Below, piece after piece: positions 41,204-49,841 of a stretch of DNA of 64,000 bases. The stretch covers positions 1 to 64,000 of the forward strand of contig JAEDIE010000001.1 in assembly GCA_016296775.1 (NCBI GenBank). Direction: 5' to 3'. The number at the start of each line of letters is the position of its first letter. Within the stretch, counting starts at the first letter, position 1. The notes below the pieces were generated by a model. The model worked only from the letters and a program-made list of their open reading frames with translations, had not been told where the DNA came from and made no database searches. A program made the translations under genes and the position numbers. Source of the stretch: Bacilli bacterium (lineage in GTDB: Bacteria > Bacillota_I > Bacilli_A > RFN20 > CAG-826).

Positions 41204-42412
41204 ATGAATTTTGATTTCGTTATTGATTTTTTCAAAAATCTTTGGGAAAGCACAGGTATTCGTCAATTCTTCGTTGAAGGAGGATGGCAAAACCTTGTAA
41301 TGATTCTTATTTCCTTTGTTTTACTTTTTTTAGCAATCAAAAAGAAATTTGAACCTTATCTTTTAGTCCCAATTGCTTTTGGAATGTTGCTCGTTAATTT
41401 ACCTGGAGTTAAAGAAGTTATATTTAAAAAGACAATTGTAAGTACAACAGATCCAGTTAGTGGTGTAGTAAGTGAATCGTATAAGTATGAAGGTTTGCTT
41501 GGTTACTTATATTATGGAATTAAATATGAAATTTACCCATGTTTAATATTCCTTTGTATTGGTGCTACTACTGATTTTGGACCATTAATTGCAAATAAAA
41601 AGACTATGCTTTTAGGAGCTGCTGCTCAAATTGGTGTCTTTATTACTTTCTTAGGAGCTTTAGCTTTAGGATTTAATGGTTTAGAAGCTGCTGCTATTGG
41701 TATTATTGGAGGAGCTGATGGACCAACTGCTATTCTTGTTACTACAAAACTTGCTCCAGAATTATTAGCTCCTATCTCAGTTGCTGCATATTCTTATATG
41801 GCTCTTGTTCCAATTATTCAACCTCCAATTATGAAGTTATTAACTACTAAAAAGGAAAGATCTATTAAGATGGAACAATTAAGGCCTGTTTCAAAAAGAG
41901 AAAAGATTTTATTCCCAATTATCGTTGCTACAATTACAATTTTGATTGTTCCTTCATGTGCTCCTTTAATTGGATGCTTAATGCTTGGAAATTTAATTAA
42001 AGAAAGTGGTGTAGTTCCAAAAATTACAGATGCATTAGCTAATTCATTAATGTATATTGTCACTGTCTTAATTGGACTTTGTGTTGGAGCTACTGCTACA
42101 GGAGAAACCTTCCTTAGCCTTCAAACATTAGAAATTTTTGCTTTAGGTATTGTTGCTTTCTCAGTTGCTACTGCATTTGGTGTATTAGCTGGAAAAGTAA
42201 TGTGTGTTGCAACAAAAGGAAAGGTAAATCCTCTTATTGGTGCAGCTGGTGTTAGTGCTGTTCCAATGGCTGCTCGTGTTGTACATAAAGTTGGTAGAGA
42301 TGAAGATCCATCTAATTTCTTATTAATGCATGCAATGGGACCAAACGTTGCTGGTGTTATTGGTAGTGCTGTTGCTGCTGGTATCTTCTTGATGCTTGCT
42401 GGAATTATGTAA
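41204..42412 (+). CDS. oadB: Sodium-pumping oxaloacetate decarboxylase beta subunit
   Basis: A 402-residue polytopic membrane protein that decarboxylates carboxybiotin and exports sodium. The conserved OadB/GcdB/MmdB stretches are present: FLCIGATTDFGPLIANKK, GIIGGADGPTAILVT with the essential acidic residue, and AAYSYMALVPIIQPPIMK. It couples oxaloacetate decarboxylation to a sodium gradient. The stop overlaps the birA start (TAATG). Confidence 0.95.
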   Translation: MNFDFVIDFFKNLWESTGIRQFFVEGGWQNLVMILISFVLLFLAIKKKFEPYLLVPIAFGMLLVNLPGVKEVIFKKTIVSTTDPVSGVVSESYKYEGLLGYLYYGIKYEIYPCLIFLCIGATTDFGPLIANKKTMLLGAAAQIGVFITFLGALALGFNGLEAAAIGIIGGADGPTAILVTTKLAPELLAPISVAAYSYMALVPIIQPPIMKLLTTKKERSIKMEQLRPVSKREKILFPIIVATITILIVPSCAPLIGCLMLGNLIKESGVVPKITDALANSLMYIVTVLIGLCVGATATGETFLSLQTLEIFALGIVAFSVATAFGVLAGKVMCVATKGKVNPLIGAAGVSAVPMAARVVHKVGRDEDPSNFLLMHAMGPNVAGVIGSAVAAGIFLMLAGIM

Positions 42413-43137
42413 TGGAGAAATTCGATTTAATATTATTAGATAGTGTTGATTCTACTAATAGCTATCTTAAGAGAAATTATGAAAAACTACATGATTTAAC
42501 GGTTGTTTTTTCATCATTTCAAACTGAAGGCCATGGTAGAATGAATAGAAAATTTTATTCAAAAAAAGGAGAGAACCTCCTTTTTTCTATTCTTATAAAG
42601 GATAAAAAACTATTAGAAAAATTTGATTCATTATCATTAATGAGTGGATGTTATATTTTTAAAGTACTATCTAAATATGTAAATAATGTAAAAATCAAGT
42701 GGCCAAATGATGTTTATATTAATGATAAGAAGTGCGTAGGAATTTTACTTGAAGGCATTTCTTATTCAAGTTTAGAAGCTATTGTTTTAGGAATAGGAAT
42801 TAATGTAAATACTATTGATTTTGATGAAGAAATTAAAAACATTGCTACATCTTTAAAAATAGAAACTAATATAGAATTTGATTTAAATATTTTAAGGAAT
42901 GAAGTATTAGCTTCTTTAAAAGAGATGGTAAATGATGCATTAATTGATAAAAAAGATTATTTAAAAATACTAAGAAATAACAATTATTTAAAAGATAAAG
43001 AAGTATTAGCATCAATTTATAACAACATTGAAAAAGTAAAAGTTATTGATATTGCTGATGATAATTCTTTAGTTGTTTTATTTAATAATAAGAAATATTA
43101 TTTAAAAGAAGGTGAAGTAATAAATACAAAAATATAA
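42412..43137 (+). CDS. birA: Biotin-protein ligase BirA (no DNA-binding domain)
   Basis: A 241-residue ligase that attaches biotin to the EAMKLEN lysine of the carrier encoded two genes upstream. Visible are the biotin/AMP loop GHGRMNRKFYSKKGENLLFS and KWPNDVYINDKKCVGILLEG. The repressor HTH domain of bifunctional BirA is absent (group I enzyme). Translation is coupled to oadB, so ligase supply is tied to its substrate. A terminator-like hairpin lies inside the gene near codons 51-58. Confidence 0.95.
   Translation: MEKFDLILLDSVDSTNSYLKRNYEKLHDLTVVFSSFQTEGHGRMNRKFYSKKGENLLFSILIKDKKLLEKFDSLSLMSGCYIFKVLSKYVNNVKIKWPNDVYINDKKCVGILLEGISYSSLEAIVLGIGINVNTIDFDEEIKNIATSLKIETNIEFDLNILRNEVLASLKEMVNDALIDKKDYLKILRNNNYLKDKEVLASIYNNIEKVKVIDIADDNSLVVLFNNKKYYLKEGEVINTKI
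42562..42586 (+). promoter_or_regulatory. Terminator-like hairpin inside birA
   Basis: AAAAAAGGAG, 5-nt loop, CTCCTTTTTT, with the T-run forming the descending arm. It falls within the coding sequence for KKGENLLF and could cause partial termination downstream of oadB. Confidence 0.4.
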
Positions 43138-43225
43138 GGGAAATCATATAGTTTTTAAAAAAATTATTATGTTTATCTTTATATAAATTATTAAATATAA
43201 TATTACTTTTATTTTAGATATAATT

Positions 43226-43262
43226 AAGATAGATAATAAAAATCTATCTTTTTTTATTTTTT
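43226..43262 (+). terminator. Intrinsic terminator of the oad-birA operon
   Basis: A 9-bp stem AAGATAGAT / ATCTATCTT with a 7-nt loop, followed by a long T-rich run. A TATAAT (43219-43224) immediately before it is probably fortuitous. Confidence 0.8.
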
Positions 43263-43310
43263 AAAATATTTTTAAGAATTTTTTCGTTATATTTAGTGAA
43301 GAGGGTAAAA

Positions 43311-43811
43311 ATGAATAGTGATGTAGCTATTATGAAAGGTTTAAAAAACAAGTCAGAAGCTTCATTTAGAAAGCTTTATGACAAGTATTTTCGTTTAGTC
43401 TATTATCAAGCATATTTAATCCTTCATTCAAAAGAAGATTCAGAAGATGTTAGTCAAGATGTATTTATTAAGTTCTATAATAAAGTTGATGAACTTCCTA
43501 ATGATTTAAACATTAAAAGTTACATCGCATTGATGGCTAAAAATACAGCTATCGATCAATATCGAAAGAATCAAAAAGAAAGCGTTACTTTAGATCCTGA
43601 AGAGATAGGAAATGAAGATGATTCTTCAACATTACTTGATTCATTTAATGGAATATTAGAAAAAGATGAATCGATTATTCTAACATTAAGGTTAAATTTC
43701 AATTATTCGTTTAAAGAAATAGCCTTAGATTTGAATCAAACTATCAATGTTGTTCAAGCAAAGTACTATAAAGGGATTAAAAAGATTAAAGAATTTTATT
43801 TCAAGAGGTAA
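43311..43811 (+). CDS. ECF-type RNA polymerase sigma factor
   Basis: A 166-residue ECF sigma factor. Region 2 is FRLVYYQAYLILHSKEDSED, then VSQDVFIKFY (about 24-57); region 4 is LNFNYSFKEIALDLNQTINVVQAKYYKGIKKIKEF at the C-terminus. GAGGG precedes the ATG at 43311, preferred over an in-frame upstream start at 43296. It is followed 3 nt later by a membrane protein with an RsgI-like anti-sigma layout, so the pair is probably a sigma/anti-sigma switch responding to a cell-surface signal. Confidence 0.9.
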   Translation: MNSDVAIMKGLKNKSEASFRKLYDKYFRLVYYQAYLILHSKEDSEDVSQDVFIKFYNKVDELPNDLNIKSYIALMAKNTAIDQYRKNQKESVTLDPEEIGNEDDSSTLLDSFNGILEKDESIILTLRLNFNYSFKEIALDLNQTINVVQAKYYKGIKKIKEFYFKR

Positions 43812-43814
43812 AGT

Positions 43815-45185
43815 ATGAATAAGAAGAAATACGTAGAAGAAATAAATAAAGAAATTGATAAAAATAAAAATTATCAATCTATTAGTTCAAAATTAAATTT
43901 TAAAGAAGAAAATAAAAAAGGAGTATTTTATATGAAAAACAAAAAATTAATTGCTGGTCTTTGTGGTGGATGCGCTGCTGCTGTTGTAGTTGCTGGTGTT
44001 GGTATTGGAGTTGTTTATGGTTTAGATTCAAAGAAAGAAGGAACACCTACAAGCTTAGTTAAAATGAGTGTTAATCCAGAATTAACAATGGTTTTAGATG
44101 AAAATAATACAGTTTTATCTATTAGTGGAGATAATGACGAAGGTAAAATGATTATTGCTGATGAAGAAATCGTTGGTAAAGATGTTGATGAAGCTATTGA
44201 ATATATTATTAAACTTGAAAATGAGACTGGTTATTTAGTTAGTGGAGAATTTGTTAGTGAACCAAACAAAATCACCATTCAAATTAGTGTAAATGATGAA
44301 AATATTAAAAACACTTTAACAAACGTAATCAATGAAGCAATTACTACAACTTGTGATAAGTTACATATCGAAGAAACAATTTCATGGGCTAAAGATTTTA
44401 CACGTCAAAATTTAGTTGATTTAGCTTTAAAAGTTGATCCAACATTGACAGAAGAAGATGCTGCTAAATTAACAAATGAACAGTTGCTTGATATTATTAA
44501 ACTTTATCAAATTGAAACAGCTTCAATTTATACTTGTGAAATTGAAGAATTATATAATCAAGTTAAAGGTTATGAAATTCAATTTGCTGAAACTGAATTT
44601 GTTAAAGATGCAGTTAGTTCATTAGGTGGACTTTATGATTTAATTGCTAACACTTTACAATCATCAATCATCACACTACAAAATAAAATTGATAGTATTA
44701 ACAACTTTAGATATGCTACATTTGTTGATCCAACAAGCGATTATCAAGTTCAAATGGATGAATTAAAAGCTAAAAAGGAAGAAGTTATTGCTGTAAGAAA
44801 TGAAGTTGCTAATACTGAGGAAAGTGCTTTAAGAGACCAAAAATTATTAATTCTTGATGCCAAAATTGCAGCTTATGAATCTTGTTACCAAGCTTTAGAA
44901 TCAATTAAAGCTTCTTGTTTAGCAAATCTTGATAGCTATGCCGCTTCTCTTCAATCAGCAATTGATTCAATTAATGATATTATCGTTTCTTTACCTACTA
45001 AAGATGAAGTTGAAGCTACTTTACAATCAAAAGCTTCAGAGTTAGATGCAAAATTAAATGAAGTAAAGACAAGTTTCTTCAACGAATTTGAAAAAGAATA
45101 TAAAGATGATATCGTAGAAGCCAAAAATAAAGCTATTGAATATAAAGAATCACTTAAACAAAAAGTAAGTGAAGCTAGAATGTAA
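43815..45185 (+). CDS. RsgI-like anti-sigma factor with coiled-coil ectodomain
   Basis: A 456-residue single-pass membrane protein. Residues 1-40 are charged and cytosolic (likely sigma-binding). Residues about 45-70 form a membrane helix. The next part, SVNPELTMVLDENNTVLSIS, with GKDVDEAIEYII near 130, matches the RsgI-type extracytoplasmic domain. A long helical, coiled-coil-like region follows (about 225-456). It is coupled to the ECF sigma gene upstream. Odd feature: an internal ATG at 43932 (Met40) has a near-ideal AAAAGGAG ribosome binding site, which would give a form without the cytosolic domain. Function is inferred from architecture and context. Confidence 0.75.
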   Translation: MNKKKYVEEINKEIDKNKNYQSISSKLNFKEENKKGVFYMKNKKLIAGLCGGCAAAVVVAGVGIGVVYGLDSKKEGTPTSLVKMSVNPELTMVLDENNTVLSISGDNDEGKMIIADEEIVGKDVDEAIEYIIKLENETGYLVSGEFVSEPNKITIQISVNDENIKNTLTNVINEAITTTCDKLHIEETISWAKDFTRQNLVDLALKVDPTLTEEDAAKLTNEQLLDIIKLYQIETASIYTCEIEELYNQVKGYEIQFAETEFVKDAVSSLGGLYDLIANTLQSSIITLQNKIDSINNFRYATFVDPTSDYQVQMDELKAKKEEVIAVRNEVANTEESALRDQKLLILDAKIAAYESCYQALESIKASCLANLDSYAASLQSAIDSINDIIVSLPTKDEVEATLQSKASELDAKLNEVKTSFFNEFEKEYKDDIVEAKNKAIEYKESLKQKVSEARM

Positions 45186-45204
45186 TTAAATTATTCTTCT
45201 CTTA

Positions 45205-45235
45205 AAAAAGGAATGCTAGTAATGCATTCCTTTTT
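45205..45235. terminator. Bidirectional terminator between the anti-sigma and XRE genes
   Basis: AAAAAGGAATGC, 7-nt loop, GCATTCCTTTTT. It can serve the plus-strand operon and, with T-richness on the complementary strand, the convergent XRE gene. Confidence 0.85.
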
Positions 45236-45237
45236 GA

Positions 45238-45549
45238 TTATTCTTCTTTGTTATCTTTTTTAGAAATAGTTTCATTAACAAAACTAGCAATTAGTTCAAT
45301 TAAATCTTCTTTTTCGTATTCATTTAGAATATTTTTAATTCTTTCTAAACAAGTATCTTTTTCTTTAATATCAAGTAAGTAGTCGACACTTACATTAAAT
45401 AATCTAGCTATTTCTATTAATTTTTGAACTGGAGGATAACTAATATCGTTTTCCCAATTCAATATAGTTTGACCAGATACTAAAAGCATTTTGCCAAGTT
45501 GTTGTTGAGTTAAATTTCTTTCTATTCTTAATTCTTTTAATCTTTTCAT
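45238..45549 (-). CDS. XRE-family transcriptional regulator
   Basis: A 103-residue Cro/CI-type regulator. The HTH occupies residues 1-58 (LKELRIERNLTQQQLGKMLL, then SGQTILNWENDISYPPVQKL), and the acidic C-terminus may mediate dimerisation. No ribosome binding site is obvious before the ATG. Target genes are unknown; nothing convergent or divergent ties it to a specific operon. Confidence 0.9.
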   Translation of the reverse strand: MKRLKELRIERNLTQQQLGKMLLVSGQTILNWENDISYPPVQKLIEIARLFNVSVDYLLDIKEKDTCLERIKNILNEYEKEDLIELIASFVNETISKKDNKEE

Positions 45550-45733
45550 AATTATTATTTCTATAAATTAAAATATATTTTGATTGTTTTGTTAAAAAAT
45601 CAAATATTTCTTATATTTTTTGCTCATTATTCAAGAATTTCTTTTAGTCAAATCAAGAATATTTATAGTTTGAGTTTTTATTATTTATTAAAATGGTTTA
45701 ATGTTATAAAATTTTAAAAGAAAGCGAGGTAGT

Positions 45734-46381
45734 ATGAAAAATTTCTTTAAAAAAACTAGTATTTCACAAATTGGTACTATAGCTTGTGTTGGTTTATGTT
45801 TAATTATTTTAGTAGATACAATTTTTACATTAATAAAAGGATATATTGTAAGTAAAGATACAATAAATACTTTAATTTTGCCTGCTTTTAGTAGCTTGAT
45901 TAATGTAGTTTTTTATTTCATTATTAGTGGATATTTCACTAAGTCTAAGAAACAATTTGGCTTTGCTTATAATGCAATGATCATTCTTTTATTAAGTGAT
46001 TATGTTATTCCTTTTATTTTTAACTTCTTTGATGGATTACTTTTTGATCCATTAAATTTAGCTTCATTTATTATTGGATCAGTATTTTCTTTAGGAATTG
46101 GTATTGCCTATTTCATTATCATGTTAATGGATAATAAATTTGGTGGTACTAAAAAAGGATTAAACATTGCTTTAATTGTATTAGGTTCAATTTTATTTGG
46201 TTTAGCTTTAGTTAGTAGTGTTTTAGATATAGTAATTTTATCATTTAGTTTTACTAGTGATATATTGAATAATATTCAAATCATCATTAGTATTGTATTC
46301 TCTTTCTTTTCATTTTTAGCAACATCATTATATTTCTTCTTCCCATTATATTTAAGAAGATATAGAAAATTAGGTTACTAA
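45734..46381 (+). CDS. Polytopic membrane protein, unknown
   Basis: A 215-residue protein with about six hydrophobic segments (near residues 13-35, 43-65, 77-96, 103-128, 142-165 and 178-207), few charged loops and no recognised motif. GAGG precedes the ATG. It converges directly on the YolD-like gene: the stop codons are adjacent at 46381/46382 and no terminator hairpin lies between them. Confidence 0.7.
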   Translation: MKNFFKKTSISQIGTIACVGLCLIILVDTIFTLIKGYIVSKDTINTLILPAFSSLINVVFYFIISGYFTKSKKQFGFAYNAMIILLLSDYVIPFIFNFFDGLLFDPLNLASFIIGSVFSLGIGIAYFIIMLMDNKFGGTKKGLNIALIVLGSILFGLALVSSVLDIVILSFSFTSDILNNIQIIISIVFSFFSFLATSLYFFFPLYLRRYRKLGY

Positions 46382-46717
46382 TTAACAAACATCAAATAAA
46401 TAATCATTATCTTCAATATCTATAATATTTTTGATAGGTAAAGAAAAATCTTTAAAATAGATAATTTTCTTGTAATTATCTATTTTTTTTATTTTTCCAG
46501 AATAATTATAGATATAACCATCAAAGTATAGTTTAAAGTTATATGTTTCTTCTTTATTGTATGTTCTTAAAATTCGATCTATTTTACTGGCATTTTCACT
46601 CGATATTAAAGGTTTTGAGATTTTTCTTTTCTCATAAAGCATTTTTTCTAGTTCGCTACTTTGTTCGACTAGACTAGAAAAAGGTAAATATTTTTTCATT
46701 CCTCTATCGTTTGGCAT
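46382..46717 (-). CDS. YolD-like protein
   Basis: A 111-residue protein matching the YolD-like family layout. It has the N-terminal NDRGMKKYLPFSSLVEQ (family pattern DRGxxKW-PF), ISKPLISSENASKIDRIL in the middle, and a C-terminal strand region GKIKKIDNYKKIIYFKD. YolD-like genes are often next to Y-family DNA polymerases of SOS or mobile elements; none is present here. A TATAAT box (minus strand, 46729-46724) lies 6 nt before the ATG with no ribosome binding site, suggesting a leaderless mRNA. Confidence 0.75.
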   Translation of the reverse strand: MPNDRGMKKYLPFSSLVEQSSELEKMLYEKRKISKPLISSENASKIDRILRTYNKEETYNFKLYFDGYIYNYSGKIKKIDNYKKIIYFKDFSLPIKNIIDIEDNDYLFDVC

Positions 46718-46859
46718 ATTAAGATTATATGAAATTTTAATGTTGGTTTATATGAAAAAAGAAAGAAAATAATTTCATATTTTTTACAATATTAAGTAGC
46801 AAAAATAAATATTTACATATTCAAAAATTTGATACAATATTATCGTTAGGAGAATTTTT

Positions 46860-47663
46860 ATGGGTAGATTAGAAAATAAAGTTATTATTGTTACCGGTTC
46901 TACAAGTGGAATTGGAATTGGTATTGCTAAACTTTGTGCTAAAGAAGGCGCTAAAGTTATTGTTTCAGGAAGAAGAGAAGAAAAAGGACAAATTGTTGTT
47001 GATGCAATTTTAAAAGAAGGCGGTGAAGCTTCATTCCATTTCTTTGATATTACAAAGCTTGAAACAATTGAATCTTTAATTAAAGATACATATGAAAAAT
47101 ATGGTCACATTGATGTTTTAATTAACAATGCTGCTAATGTTGCTTTAAAAGATGGTAGAGTTGATGAATTGACTGTCGAAATGTGGGATGCAATTTTTGA
47201 AAGCGATATGAGAGGAACTTTCTATGCTACAAAAACAGTTCTTCCATATTTAGAAAAGAATGAAAAAGGTGGATCAATTATTAATATTGGTTCTATGGCT
47301 TCAACAAATGGAGATTTATCTTCAACAGCTTATGCTTGTGCTAAAGCAGGTGTTGATATGTTAACTCTTTCAACAGCTCTTCAATATGGTAAAAAGAACA
47401 TTAGATGTAACTGTATTAGACCAGGACTCATTGTAACTCCTGAAAACGACGCTCATGTTCCAGAGTTTTTAAAGAACATCTTCTTAGATAACATCATGGT
47501 TAATAGATATGGATGTCCAGAAGATATTGGCAATTTAGCTGTTTTCTTTGCAAGCGATGAGAGCGAATATGTTAGTGGACAAATTATTAACGTCGATGGC
47601 GGTATGAATTCACATGTTCCTACAGTTGCTCAAATGAGAGCTTTAAATAAGAGAACTTGGTAA
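46860..47663 (+). CDS. Short-chain dehydrogenase/reductase
   Basis: A 267-residue classical SDR. Cofactor motif TGSTSGIGIGIA at the N-terminus, NNAANVA near residue 89, catalytic Ser in NIGSMAS and the YACAKAG motif (Tyr, Lys) near 158-164, and a C-terminal SGQIINVDGGMNSH. A substrate is not identifiable; 3-oxoacyl, gluconate or steroid-type reductases share these features. AGGAGA precedes the ATG. It is monocistronic, with a terminator downstream. Confidence 0.93.
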   Translation: MGRLENKVIIVTGSTSGIGIGIAKLCAKEGAKVIVSGRREEKGQIVVDAILKEGGEASFHFFDITKLETIESLIKDTYEKYGHIDVLINNAANVALKDGRVDELTVEMWDAIFESDMRGTFYATKTVLPYLEKNEKGGSIINIGSMASTNGDLSSTAYACAKAGVDMLTLSTALQYGKKNIRCNCIRPGLIVTPENDAHVPEFLKNIFLDNIMVNRYGCPEDIGNLAVFFASDESEYVSGQIINVDGGMNSHVPTVAQMRALNKRTW

Positions 47664-47684
47664 TTTATCTAAAATCTTGAACTT

Positions 47685-47711
47685 AAATAGGTAGTTATCT
47701 ACCTATTTTTA
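47685..47711 (+). terminator. Intrinsic terminator of the SDR gene
   Basis: A 10-bp stem AAATAGGTAG / CTACCTATTT with loop TTAT, running into T. Confidence 0.85.
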
Positions 47712-47727
47712 ATTTAATAAAATAATT

Positions 47728-47754
47728 TTAGCACTCACCTATTGCAAGTGCTAA
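47728..47754. promoter_or_regulatory. CIRCE operator (HrcA site) upstream of htpG
   Basis: TTAGCACTC, 9-nt spacer, AAGTGCTAA: one mismatch from the CIRCE consensus (TTAGCACTC-N9-GAGTGCTAA). It overlaps the htpG -35 box. Confidence 0.9.
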
Positions 47755-47770
47755 AATTAAGTACTATAAT
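47742..47770 (+). promoter_or_regulatory. htpG promoter
   Basis: -35 TTGCAA (47742-47747) and -10 TATAAT (47765-47770) with exactly 17 nt between. The -35 lies inside the CIRCE element, consistent with repression by HrcA. Confidence 0.75.
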
Positions 47771-47801
47771 TATTTTAGTTCGAAATTGGAGGTATTTAAT
47801 C

Positions 47802-49724
47802 ATGAAAGAAACAAAAGAATTTCAAACTGAAAGTAAACAATTATTAAACTTGATGATTAATTCTATTTATACCAATAAAGAAATATTTTTAAGAGAATTA
47901 ATCTCAAATGCTAGTGATGCTATTGATAAATATAAATATTTGCAATTAACTAGCGAAGGAAAATTAGCTGTTAAAGATTATGAAATTTATCTTAAAGTAG
48001 ATAAAGGTAATAGAACATTAACTATTAAAGATAATGGAATTGGTATGAGCCATGACGATTTAGTTAATAGTTTAGGAACTATCGCTTCAAGTGGAAGTAA
48101 AGAATTTTTAAAGAAATATAAAGAAGCTAAAGATAGTGAAGATCTTAATATTATCGGTCAATTTGGTGTAGGCTTTTATAGTGCTTTTATGGTTGCTGAT
48201 AAAATTGAAGTTTTAACTAAAACTGTTGATGATAAAGCTTATAAATTTTCTAGTGATGGAGTAAAAGAATATACTATTGAAGAAGATAATAAAGAAGACA
48301 CAGGAACAGAAATTAAATTATTCTTAAAAGAAGATAAAGAAGATGAAGATTATTCAAAATTTTTAGAATATTACACATTAGAAGACTTAGTTAAAAGATA
48401 TAGCGACTATATTAGATATCCAATTAAATTAGATGAAGTAACAAAAACTCCTAAAAAGGATGAAAAAGGTGAAGAAATCAAAGATGAATTTGATGAAGTA
48501 GTTGAAACTAAAACTTTAAATTCGATGATTCCTCTTTGGAAAAAGAATAAAAAAGATGTTACAGATGAAGAAATGGAGAAATTTTATAAAGATAAGTTCT
48601 CTGATTATGAAAAACCATTTACATCTTTATTCTTAAATGTTGATGGAATAGTTAAATATAATGCTTTAATTTTTATTCCAAGTCATGCTCCATACAATTT
48701 ATATAGTGAAAACTATGAAAAAGGTTTGGATTTGTATTCAAAAGGTATATTTGTTAAAGAAAAATGTAAGGAATTAGTACCTGATTATCTTAAATTTGTT
48801 AAAGGTTTAGTAGATAGTGATGATTTCGATTTAAATATTTCTAGAGAAATGCTTCAATCTTCTCCGTTACTTAGAAGAATTGAAGACAATATTGAAAAGA
48901 AGATATTAGATAAGTTAAAAGAAATTAAAAATAATGATTATGATAAATATTTAGAATTCTTTAAAACTTTTGGAGATCACTTTAAATATGCTATTTATCA
49001 AACTTATGGAGCTAAAAAAGAACAATTACAAGATTTATTAGTATTTAATGCTCTTCATAATGAAAAACCAATCTCTTTTAAAGATTATGTTTCTAACATG
49101 AAAGAAGATCAAAAGTATATTTATTATGCAAGTGGAAAATCTCTTGATTATATAAAGATGCTTCCTCAAATTGAAAAGTATAAAAAAGATGGTATTGAAG
49201 TTCTTCTTCTTGATAAGAAAATTGATGAATTTGCCATTATGATGATGGGTGATTACGATAAAAAAGAATTTAAGAATATAGCTTCAGAAGAAAGTAATGA
49301 ATTAAGTAAAGAAGAAAAAGATAATCTTGATATATTAATTGCTGAAAATAAACGTATTTTAGATGATATTAAAGAAGGATTAAATGGTAAAGTTGATGAA
49401 GTTACATTCTCTTCTAAGTTAGTTGATTCTCCTGTTTGTATTACTACTAAAAACGGATTAAGTTTAAATATGGAAAATACTTTAAATGAAGAAGCAAGAG
49501 AAAACAACTTTACAGATGATGTTAAAGCGACAAAAGTACTTGAAATTAACCCAAATCATGAATTATTTAAAGCATTTGATGCAATTAAAGATAATGATGA
49601 AGAAATTAAATTATATGGCTCAATTTTATATGATGAAGCTTTGATGCTTGAAGGATATGAAGTTGAAGATAAGAAAGAATTTATCACTAAACTTAATAAA
49701 TTGATGCTTAAATCACTTAAATAA
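47802..49724 (+). CDS. htpG: Molecular chaperone HtpG (Hsp90)
   Basis: A 640-residue Hsp90. The N-terminal ATPase domain has FLRELISNASDAIDKYKY, DNGIGMS and GQFGVGFYSAFMVADK. The middle domain carries a charged segment and LNISREMLQSSPLL, and the C-terminal dimerisation domain ends near residue 640. The start is ATG 47802 after GGAGG. The CIRCE element indicates control by HrcA, whereas in Bacillus subtilis htpG is not in the HrcA regulon. Confidence 0.97.
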   Translation: MKETKEFQTESKQLLNLMINSIYTNKEIFLRELISNASDAIDKYKYLQLTSEGKLAVKDYEIYLKVDKGNRTLTIKDNGIGMSHDDLVNSLGTIASSGSKEFLKKYKEAKDSEDLNIIGQFGVGFYSAFMVADKIEVLTKTVDDKAYKFSSDGVKEYTIEEDNKEDTGTEIKLFLKEDKEDEDYSKFLEYYTLEDLVKRYSDYIRYPIKLDEVTKTPKKDEKGEEIKDEFDEVVETKTLNSMIPLWKKNKKDVTDEEMEKFYKDKFSDYEKPFTSLFLNVDGIVKYNALIFIPSHAPYNLYSENYEKGLDLYSKGIFVKEKCKELVPDYLKFVKGLVDSDDFDLNISREMLQSSPLLRRIEDNIEKKILDKLKEIKNNDYDKYLEFFKTFGDHFKYAIYQTYGAKKEQLQDLLVFNALHNEKPISFKDYVSNMKEDQKYIYYASGKSLDYIKMLPQIEKYKKDGIEVLLLDKKIDEFAIMMMGDYDKKEFKNIASEESNELSKEEKDNLDILIAENKRILDDIKEGLNGKVDEVTFSSKLVDSPVCITTKNGLSLNMENTLNEEARENNFTDDVKATKVLEINPNHELFKAFDAIKDNDEEIKLYGSILYDEALMLEGYEVEDKKEFITKLNKLMLKSLK

Positions 49725-49728
49725 TTTG

Positions 49729-49751
49729 AAGGCTCTTAAGAGCCTTTTTTC
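49729..49751 (+). terminator. Intrinsic terminator of htpG
   Basis: AAGGCTC, TTAA, GAGCCTT followed by T-rich sequence. Confidence 0.88.
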
Positions 49752-49841
49752 TTTGTATTATAACTTTATTAATTTTATAAAGTAGTCTTTAAAATGATGA
49801 GAAAAATTTGTAAAATAATTTAGGTTAAGAGGAAACGAAAT

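Noticed and set aside
43219..43250. Promoter with immediate attenuator ahead of the ECF sigma gene
   Set aside because: The TATAAT would start transcription inside the hairpin, so the structure is better read as the terminator of the oad-birA operon.
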